Assembly (NCBI GenBank): GCA_024643795.1
Contig: JAHEMF010000016.1
Span: 1-49,326 of the forward strand
DNA length: 49,326 nt
Direction: 5' to 3'
From: Bacteroidota bacterium
GTDB taxonomy: Bacteria; Bacteroidota; Bacteroidia; AKYH767-A; OLB10
The position numbers and the translations under genes were made by a program. The notes under the pieces are model-generated. The model saw only the letters and a list, made by a program, of their open reading frames with translations. It had not been told where the DNA came from and searched no databases. Shown one piece after another: positions 43,530 to 49,326 of this stretch. Every line of letters starts with the position of its first letter. Position 1 is the stretch's first letter.

Positions 43530-45506
43530 TTAAAATGAATAACAAACGATTTCAGTTGCGCTTTTTCTGTAGTAGATCTTGTTGGAGATTGCATCTACTT
43601 CGTATACCGGTTCTTTATCCTTACCCATATCAATGAACGACTCTTCCTTCCCATTATCTTTATTCACTTCCTGCAACCCGTAAAGTTTATCGCCTTTATC
43701 AACCATCATCAGCATACTTGTGTTGGATTCTGTTGTAGCTTTGAATCGGGTGTTCATTGCCTTGAATGCTTTGTCAGCGTATGTGAATCCGGCGTTAGAC
43801 AATTCCCCATAGGCCTGACTCATACCCTGTGTCAATCCCTTTGCTACAGCTGCATTTGCATCACCTTCTTCTACTTTTATGTCATTGGAAGCAGCCCCAA
43901 ATGCTGCTGATGCATACCCTGAAACGGCTCCTACATATGCAGCCCTCACAGCGTAAGCTGCAAGAAGTGCTCTTGTGATACCGGGTAAGCGAGGTGCAGG
44001 CAAATATTTTTGATATGTCAAAACGCCATTATAGTCAATCATAGCAATATTTTGTTCCGCGCTGACCACAATCCCTCCTTCTCTTAACTCAATATATTGA
44101 GGTTTTTCCTTTCCTTCAAATTTCAATTCAATGGTTGACATTGGTTTTACCGATCCACTTTTCTTATCTATCACATAAACTATCCCATCATCCAGGTTAA
44201 ATGCATATACAAACTCATCAGTTGTACCTGTAAGGTTTGAACCACCTTCCATTGGCTTATCCAAGGTCATTTCACCACTAGAAACCTGATAGATATTAGT
44301 TTCTTCATTAGTAATTACGAGTAATCCTGCTCCTGTTCTTATCACTTTTGAAACATCACCCTTAATATCAGCTGGCTTCTTGTACAAAGGTTCTAATGTT
44401 TCGCTGTTTAACATATATAAATAATTCTTAGATGAAGATCCTGAAAGCACACGTGTATTAACCAGAATTCCCTCCTTGAGTACCGAATAACCAAGAACAC
44501 TTCCTTTTACAGAAACACCTCTGCCTTTCTTACCTAAAACACTCTCACCAGTTTTATAATCGAGTACACTGATCCTTGAATTCCCGGAGCTCATAGGACA
44601 TATCACAAATCCTTTTTTGGCTGCGATAACCGTTCCAAGCATGTCAGGAAACTGTACCGGCGCCGGCCAAATATATTCACCGGACGACAGATCGAATGCA
44701 TTATACTGGTTTGAGTACACAATGGATTTTTCTCCGTTAACCGTTTTTTCAGTTTTTGTTTGAACAGCAACATAACATGCACCGGGGTTTTCTTCAGGGA
44801 CTAAAATATCTGCTACAAGGTCTTCTTGTTTTATAAGGCCCCCGGCACTACCCTTATCCATCATTTTCATAAATCCGGCCATTTTCTCAAACTTTGGATC
44901 CATACTCTTTTTCCAAACCTCATCACCTGTCTTCACTTCCATTTTAAAGACAAAAAACAAAGTAGAAACCAGACAATGTTCTTTATCAAGATCATAACAG
45001 GCCGACACCATTCCGAAATCACTGGATTTGGACCAAAGAGATTTCCCATTCGTCATTGATATCATTGAAAGTCCGGGGTCACCTGATCCGCTTTTCTTAC
45101 CAAGAACCAGAATAGCTCCCGACCGGTATAGGAAAAATCTATTGTCAACTGTTTCAAAGCCTGCATCCTTTGATGAGAATACCACGCTTCCTTCAATTGG
45201 TTCAATCATATATAAACCACCTGAAACATCAGTAATAGTTGCGAACGGTGTACCATCCAGGATTGTAAATGATGACTCAGGAGCACCAGCAAGATCTGCA
45301 TTGCTCCAGGTTATCTTACCTGTTTCAGGATCAACCCCGTGCAATCCCGCAGAACTATTCACAATAAGATATCCCAGTGGAGTTATCCTGCTCCAATTGA
45401 TGCTGCCCTTGAATCCCGCTTTCCAGGTTTCTGGTGTTTGACTAAAAACAGATACCGTGGTAAATAAACCTACGATCAATAATAATGTCAACTTTTTCAT
45501 ATTCAT
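43530..45506 (-). CDS. Exported PQQ-like beta-propeller protein with Ala/Gly-rich insertion
   Basis: 658 residues with a signal peptide (KKLTLLLIVGLFTTVSVFSQ). Seven or so propeller-blade repeats with Trp-docking character: PETGKITWSNADL, MTNGKSLWSKSSD, VKTGDEVWKKSM, DLSSGEYIWPAPV, LDYKTGESVLGKK, and others. Around residues 525-555 comes an unusual Ala/Gly/Tyr-rich hydrophobic stretch (RALLAAYAVRAAYVGAVSGY) followed by an alpha-helical segment, breaking the propeller. No PQQ-dehydrogenase catalytic residues are evident, so a binding or scaffold role in the periplasm or outer membrane is likely, like BamB-type proteins. miaE follows 13 bases downstream. Confidence 0.85.
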   Translation of the reverse strand: MNMKKLTLLLIVGLFTTVSVFSQTPETWKAGFKGSINWSRITPLGYLIVNSSAGLHGVDPETGKITWSNADLAGAPESSFTILDGTPFATITDVSGGLYMIEPIEGSVVFSSKDAGFETVDNRFFLYRSGAILVLGKKSGSGDPGLSMISMTNGKSLWSKSSDFGMVSACYDLDKEHCLVSTLFFVFKMEVKTGDEVWKKSMDPKFEKMAGFMKMMDKGSAGGLIKQEDLVADILVPEENPGACYVAVQTKTEKTVNGEKSIVYSNQYNAFDLSSGEYIWPAPVQFPDMLGTVIAAKKGFVICPMSSGNSRISVLDYKTGESVLGKKGRGVSVKGSVLGYSVLKEGILVNTRVLSGSSSKNYLYMLNSETLEPLYKKPADIKGDVSKVIRTGAGLLVITNEETNIYQVSSGEMTLDKPMEGGSNLTGTTDEFVYAFNLDDGIVYVIDKKSGSVKPMSTIELKFEGKEKPQYIELREGGIVVSAEQNIAMIDYNGVLTYQKYLPAPRLPGITRALLAAYAVRAAYVGAVSGYASAAFGAASNDIKVEEGDANAAVAKGLTQGMSQAYGELSNAGFTYADKAFKAMNTRFKATTESNTSMLMMVDKGDKLYGLQEVNKDNGKEESFIDMGKDKEPVYEVDAISNKIYYRKSATEIVCYSF

Positions 45507-45649
45507 TTTTTTAAAGTAATCGTGATTGACAAAAAGTATGCCATTACAAGATTATACATTTTTTTAAAAGATTTCAGAATGTGAGTAGACGAAATGGAAA
45601 GAAGCATACTCAACTTTTGATATATTTAACCTGTAATCAGCAATATATA

Positions 45650-46126
45650 ATGCGAATCATCTTGTTAATGCTTTGTTTCACAGCCATTTCAGTCAGCATT
45701 TTTGATGAATCTATTATCTGGACGTCACTTGCATGGGTAGCTAGTAGTGTTGATGCCTATGATGCTGCCATATTGCCCAGCGGCATTGCGGTATTCACAG
45801 AAACATATAAAAGAACTTTCTCTCAAGGAAATTTCAATCTAACAACAGCCAGCGGTCACGCTATGTTTATAGCCAGATGTGATCCCAATAGCTTAGTTAA
45901 TTGGGCATTTGCTGCAGGTTTAGCTGGAAATCATAGCGGGCGTCATACTACCTTAGATACACAGATTAATGTTTTGGTTGCGGGAGAATACGAGAAAAGT
46001 ATCACATTTTGCAGCACTACATTCTCAAACATAAAAATGGAAGATATCTTTGTAGTAAAACTGGATCTTTGGGGAAGTTTAATGTATGTTATCAGTGAAG
46101 GAAATAATAAAATAAGTTCATGTTAA
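45650..46126 (+). CDS. Hypothetical exported protein (possible beta-propeller/SBBP-repeat fragment)
   Basis: 158 residues from ATG 45650 (MRIILLMLCFTAISVSIF, a signal peptide); an upstream ATG at 45581 adds a polar leader. The body has repeat-like strands typical of Bacteroidota SBBP-type propellers (AAILPSGIAVFTETYKRTFS, INVLVAGEYEKSITFCSTTF, IFVVKLDLWGSLMYVIS) but only about two blades, so it may be a truncated member of a larger family. No function can be assigned. Its stop overlaps the start of the DUF4199 gene within ATGTTAA. Confidence 0.6.
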   Translation: MRIILLMLCFTAISVSIFDESIIWTSLAWVASSVDAYDAAILPSGIAVFTETYKRTFSQGNFNLTTASGHAMFIARCDPNSLVNWAFAAGLAGNHSGRHTTLDTQINVLVAGEYEKSITFCSTTFSNIKMEDIFVVKLDLWGSLMYVISEGNNKISSC

Positions 46127-46650
46127 AAACAGCAGCAATATTTGGCATAATAGCAGGTATCATACTTGTTTTTTCATTTTACCTAACTGTCCCCTCTGAA
46201 GGTGAAATAGACTTCACAAAAGGTGAAACTGTAGGGTTCAGTGTTATGATCATCGCCTTATCACTAACCTTTTTTGCAATACGATCGGTTCGTAATAAAA
46301 CCAACGGGTCATTTACTTTTGGTCAGGGGTTCAGGGCAGGACTTACTACAGTACTCATTGCTTCTGCCATTTATATAGCCGGATGGCTGTTTTTCTACGA
46401 AAAGGGTGGCGAGAACTTTATGCAACAATACCGAGATTTTAGCGTGGCACAAATAGAATCAAATCCTGGTCTTAATGAAGAGGCAAAAACCATTCAAATT
46501 ACAGAAATGGACAAGGGCTTTGAAACATATCGCGAAAGTGTATTTGTAAGAATACTTTACACTTTTGTTGAGATCTTTCCGATTGGGTTTCTGATCGCAA
46601 CCATATCCGCTTTGTTATTAAGAAAAAAGCAACCAGCATCAAATTCATAA
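46120..46650 (+). CDS. DUF4199 family membrane protein
   Basis: 176 residues with four hydrophobic helices: two near the N-terminus, one about residues 78-93, and a C-terminal one (IFPIGFLIATISALLL). The pattern IIALSLTFFAIRSVRNK, then SFTFGQGFRAGLTTVLIAS, is the DUF4199 signature, a family largely confined to Bacteroidota and of unknown function. The loop between helices 3 and 4 is acidic and about 50 residues long. Translated with the upstream hypothetical protein through a 7-base overlap. A hairpin terminator follows the stop. Confidence 0.85.
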   Translation: MLKTAAIFGIIAGIILVFSFYLTVPSEGEIDFTKGETVGFSVMIIALSLTFFAIRSVRNKTNGSFTFGQGFRAGLTTVLIASAIYIAGWLFFYEKGGENFMQQYRDFSVAQIESNPGLNEEAKTIQITEMDKGFETYRESVFVRILYTFVEIFPIGFLIATISALLLRKKQPASNS

Positions 46651-46652
46651 AA

Positions 46653-46687
46653 AAAAGGCTGTCAGTATTAAACACCAACAGCCTTTT
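46653..46687. terminator. Bidirectional terminator between DUF4199 and second hydrolase gene
   Basis: AAAAGGCTGT (46653-46662) pairs perfectly with ACAGCCTTTT (46678-46687), a 10-bp stem with a 15-base loop. A run of A on the left and T on the right serves transcripts from both convergent genes. Confidence 0.88.
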
Positions 46688-46704
46688 ATAACTAACAGGG
46701 TGAA

Positions 46705-47940
46705 CTATTGAATTAACAATGGTTTTGATATTCTCTGATAAAGTTTATCGGTCACAGTTATGATGTAGTTTCCGGCTGGCAATGCCTGTGTATCGATAGA
46801 TAAAGTATTTACACCTTCCTGCACAGTTACTTTACGACCAACAACTTGCTGACCAAGAGTATTGATGATATTCAGGTTAACTTCTGAAGTTTCTGTAGAT
46901 ATTACATCAATTGATATATTTTCATTAACATTTGCGGGATTAGGATAAACATTGAACTTGCTTAACAGTCCTTCAGTATCAGATCCATCTTCTGCAATTC
47001 TTGGAGGTGTAGGCACAAAGCAATTGTTAACGTAAACAACACCGGGCAGACTATCCATTTTACTAATGAATAAAGGCCATGCCAGGGCATTGTATTTCAT
47101 ATAATATCTCAGGAAACTCACTGATAGCATATTAGAATATAAGTTTGTTGTGTCTGCAGAAATATTGGAAGGTGTACAACCTGATTCACCTAAAGTGCAA
47201 AAGAAATTATCCATTGAAAACTGGCAATGGGTAGCCTCAAGTTGATTTACAAAAACCTTGCAAGATGAAGCCAGGTTATTGAACATATCTTCCTGATTTC
47301 CTGAGGCCGGAACAACACAATCCTTACCTCCTGAGAATACCAGAGCGGGTATTGTAATATTTTGAGCAGCAGCTATTGCCGAAGGATTGGTTTCAGCTGC
47401 TGCAATTGTGAACATAGTTGTAATGTTTGGCTTCATTTCAGCCGCCAGGAAAGCCGCACCTCCGCCCATACTATGTCCTGCAACACATGACTTATTATTA
47501 TATCTTCCATAGAAAAATGAATTAGGATCTAATTTCATCTTCTCCATTTCATCAATGATGAAAGCCATGTCTTTAGCAAATTCTTCATGGTCCGGGAAAA
47601 AACCGAATTCCGTTCTCGGATAAGCCACCATGAATCCTCGGGGAACATAAAAATCCTTTATGTATCTATAATAATGAATCGGAGTTATAAACCCATGCCC
47701 AAATACAATGAGTGGAAATTTTTTATTTGCAGGTAATGCCATGGCTACATTTGTACCCCCATTATCAGCAGGGTAGAAAATGACCACATTAACTTTCCGG
47801 TTGCTACGAGATGCATCAGTTAATGTCATGGTCTTCTTACCTATCTCATATTGAATCTGTGCATTCAAATCACCTGTTATAAAAAACAGTCCGATAAGTA
47901 ATACCACAATTGCCTTTAAATTAGTAATGTACGATTTCAT
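46705..47940 (-). CDS. Secreted alpha/beta hydrolase with T9SS tail (paralog 2, intact triad)
   Basis: 411 residues, the same length and architecture as the gene at 34351 and clearly homologous along the whole chain. Signal peptide (IVVLLIGLFFITGDLNAQ), hydrolase domain with oxyanion region KFPLIVFGHGF, nucleophile elbow VAGHSMGGGAAFLAAE (Ser157), acid FSGGKDCVVPASG and base QLEATHCQFSMD, then a T9SS tail (VYPNPANVNENISID ... KPLLIQ). The chlorophyllase/PET-hydrolase-like superfamily hydrolyses esters; a secreted esterase on an unknown ester, polyester or lipid is likely. A -7 motif lies at 47975-47982 and a bidirectional terminator after the stop. Confidence 0.9.
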   Translation of the reverse strand: MKSYITNLKAIVVLLIGLFFITGDLNAQIQYEIGKKTMTLTDASRSNRKVNVVIFYPADNGGTNVAMALPANKKFPLIVFGHGFITPIHYYRYIKDFYVPRGFMVAYPRTEFGFFPDHEEFAKDMAFIIDEMEKMKLDPNSFFYGRYNNKSCVAGHSMGGGAAFLAAEMKPNITTMFTIAAAETNPSAIAAAQNITIPALVFSGGKDCVVPASGNQEDMFNNLASSCKVFVNQLEATHCQFSMDNFFCTLGESGCTPSNISADTTNLYSNMLSVSFLRYYMKYNALAWPLFISKMDSLPGVVYVNNCFVPTPPRIAEDGSDTEGLLSKFNVYPNPANVNENISIDVISTETSEVNLNIINTLGQQVVGRKVTVQEGVNTLSIDTQALPAGNYIITVTDKLYQRISKPLLIQ

Positions 47941-47974
47941 AGAGTTAGATTTTGGATGAATAACAATACTGGGT

Positions 47975-47982
47975 CAAAAGTA
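47975..47982 (-). promoter_or_regulatory. -7 element TACTTTTG for hydrolase paralog 2
   Basis: On the minus strand the sequence reads TACTTTTG, 34 bases before the ATG at 47940. A -33 TTG at the standard spacing was not found. The paralog at 34351 has no equivalent exact element, so the two copies may be expressed differently. Confidence 0.45.
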
Positions 47983-48194
47983 TTTAATGCCTTTATCAGG
48001 TTGGTAACTATTTGGTCAATAGAACGCTTCACATGGTGAGGTATATTAATCATCAGGTGAACAGCTTTTATTGGTCACATTTAGCCCAATAAAAACCTAA
48101 TTATTGATGCTAGTAGCAATACCAGAACAGTTGGTTTATTTTGCCAATTCTGATATACTTAATATGAAAGTAATAAAACTTAATGATAAAAAAA

Positions 48195-48212
48195 AGCGAC
48201 CATAAGGTCGCT
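48195..48212 (-). terminator. Intrinsic terminator after the T9SS membrane-anchored gene
   Basis: AGCGACC (48195-48201) and GGTCGCT (48206-48212) form a perfect 7-bp stem with an ATAA loop; the minus strand continues into a run of about eight T. It lies 22 bases past the stop of the gene at 48235. Confidence 0.88.
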
Positions 48213-48234
48213 CGGAAAAACATTCTGTTCTGAA

Positions 48235-49122
48235 TTATCTTTTAATTATCCTGATGGATTCATTGAGATCATTATCACCAGCTACTCTGAGCAGGTAACG
48301 TCCCCTCTCAAGTCTGCTCATATCATCAAGCTTAACAAACTTAGCACCTGAAGTTAAATTCATGGTCTTGCTCGAAACCAGTTTTCCTTGCAAATCAAAT
48401 ATTGACAGCACTATTTCTTTATTCGATTCACTTTGTATTGTTACATTTAAGTGATCATTAAATGGATTCGGGCCAACCTGAACTTTGTCTTGAACAAAAG
48501 GCCCATTAAGTGAAACCATAACAGGATCAAAATACACTGTTTTACCATCCTGATCTGTTTGTGAAAGTCTGTAATATGACTTACCATTAAATGGTCCAAG
48601 ATCAGTGAGTTCATAGGTATGAGATGTAGACCCATTTCCGTTTGTTGGAACATTTCCCACCACTGCAAAATCCGTGAGATTTTTTGAACGCTCAACAGTA
48701 AAATAACGATTACTTACTTCGGATGATGTAGCCCATTCCAACTTTACTTTATTCATTCCTTGAGGACGAGCTGTAAATTCAGTTAAAGTTACCAATAAGG
48801 GAGTTGGTGATTCTGTAATAAATTGATTTATTGCTCTGATTTCGGAGCATGAATTTGTGATCACACTTGTAGTTATCCCTGATGAAGGAACTGAATCATA
48901 TGGAGAGAGAAAAACAGTTTGCGAATTATCAGGAGACATGTAAGTACCTCCTATTGAGGATGTGCAGCTAGTGGCCGATCTTGCCTCCTCAGTTTTAAAA
49001 GTTTGAATTCCTACAAAAAAAAGGGAGTACACAAATAATGATAAACCCACCATTCCTGCTCCGAATAATACCAGCCGGTAACGAGGTCTTAAGTTAGGTT
49101 TTTGTGTATATCTTTGATTCAT
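48235..49122 (-). CDS. Hypothetical T9SS type A sorting-domain protein with N-terminal membrane helix
   Basis: 295 residues. A basic N-terminus (QRYTQKPNLRPRYR) precedes a hydrophobic helix (LVLFGAGMVGLSLFVYSLFF) that may be an uncleaved anchor or a long signal peptide. After an unassigned Ser/Thr-rich segment with three Cys comes a fibronectin-like strand set common before Bacteroidota sorting tails (VKLEWATSSEVSNRYFTVER, YYRLSQTDQDGK), then the T9SS tail (VGPNPFNDHLNVTIQSE ... RGRYLLRVAG). No enzymatic motif is visible; probably a small surface protein. The same module (LEWAT...NRYFTVERS) is widespread in this phylum. Confidence 0.8.
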   Translation of the reverse strand: MNQRYTQKPNLRPRYRLVLFGAGMVGLSLFVYSLFFVGIQTFKTEEARSATSCTSSIGGTYMSPDNSQTVFLSPYDSVPSSGITTSVITNSCSEIRAINQFITESPTPLLVTLTEFTARPQGMNKVKLEWATSSEVSNRYFTVERSKNLTDFAVVGNVPTNGNGSTSHTYELTDLGPFNGKSYYRLSQTDQDGKTVYFDPVMVSLNGPFVQDKVQVGPNPFNDHLNVTIQSESNKEIVLSIFDLQGKLVSSKTMNLTSGAKFVKLDDMSRLERGRYLLRVAGDNDLNESIRIIKR

Positions 49123-49228
49123 TTATTTCAGTTCTGCGGATATTACGAAGCAAGGAGGGTGATTTTTCACAATGAGTTTTAAAATGCTCAAGATGATAGT
49201 CGCACAAAGCAACTATTGATAAAAATGA

Positions 49229-49326
49229 TCATTTCACCATTCTGAATGTTTCAGAGAAACTCTGATCACTTGTAATTTTGAGCACATAATTGCCTTTAGG
49301 TAAGTGTTCAAGGTTATTGAAACTAA
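49229..49326 (-). CDS. C-terminal end of another T9SS cargo protein, cut by the right window edge
   Basis: The minus-strand frame entering at the right edge reads SFNNLEHLPKGNYVLKITSD, continues QSFSETFRMVK and stops at TGA (49229-49231). The L-x-x-G-x-Y-x-L-x-I pattern and final basic residues are the last strands of a T9SS type A sorting domain. The rest of the gene is outside the window, so nothing else can be said about its function. It lies 107 bases upstream of the next T9SS gene on the same strand, giving two cargo genes in tandem. Confidence 0.8.
   Translation of the reverse strand, partial: SFNNLEHLPKGNYVLKITSDQSFSETFRMVK

Noticed and set aside
47941-48190. Possible small RNA or gene in the gap between the second hydrolase and the T9SS gene terminator
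   Set aside because: No open frame of note and no stable hairpin apart from the listed terminator; only the -7 element at 47975 stands out.

Overview
The window is a chromosomal segment of a member of the Bacteroidota. The taxonomic evidence is consistent: at least five proteins end in a type IX secretion (T9SS) type A sorting domain; several genes are preceded by the Bacteroidota -33/-7 promoter TTG-N19-TAnnTTTG rather than a sigma70 -35/-10; starts rarely show a Shine-Dalgarno sequence; and there is a bacillithiol gene (bshA), a split transketolase, tandem rhomboids behind mutL, a parE-parC pair and an ECF sigma/anti-sigma/Spy-like cassette. I cannot place it below phylum with confidence; a free-living, probably aquatic Flavobacteriales- or Sphingobacteriales-like lineage is plausible. 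I saw no rRNA, tRNA, transposon, prophage or CRISPR array.

Layout. 1-2449 (+): the 3' part of an LTA-synthase-like phosphatidylglycerol-consuming transferase, a diacylglycerol kinase, and an overlapping SUI1/eIF1-like factor. 2476-6618 (-): bshA and a secreted GH3/NagZ-type glycosidase fused to a serine beta-lactamase-like domain. 6749-11711 (+): a small membrane protein, mutL, two rhomboid proteases and an endonuclease/exonuclease/phosphatase protein. 11925-12662 (+): a solitary Cas6-like gene with its own promoter and terminator. 12785-14375 (+): MFS transporter and CoA-binding protein. 14376-17594 (-): class III aminotransferase, response regulator and histidine kinase. 17693-19211 (-): ECF sigma, membrane anti-sigma candidate, periplasmic Spy-like protein. 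19258-22513 (-): split transketolase with a secreted von Willebrand A protein between its halves. 22645-24726 (+): Smr-less MutS2. 24737-25123 (-): Hsp15-like S4 protein. 25223-26323 (+): ychF.

26368-28749 (-): a large LVIVD/T9SS protein. 28858-34083 (-): parE-parC-rsmB-like operon. 34351-35586 and 46705-47940 (-): two paralogous secreted alpha/beta hydrolases, one with an altered nucleophile elbow. Between them: acyl-CoA desaturase, zinc phospholipase C/S1-P1-like protein, comB, gcvT, a glycosyltransferase, a CapD-type sugar dehydratase, MiaE, a PQQ-like propeller protein, a hypothetical secreted protein and a DUF4199 membrane protein. The right edge carries a T9SS membrane-anchored protein and the last 31 codons of another T9SS cargo.

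Most of this is housekeeping. The points most worth a second look are the orphan Cas6-like protein, which appears to lack the usual catalytic histidine context; the nucleophile-shifted hydrolase paralog; a MutL and a MutS2 that both appear to lack their endonuclease modules; the vWA gene inserted between the transketolase halves; and a convergent gene pair whose coding ends form a shared terminator hairpin.
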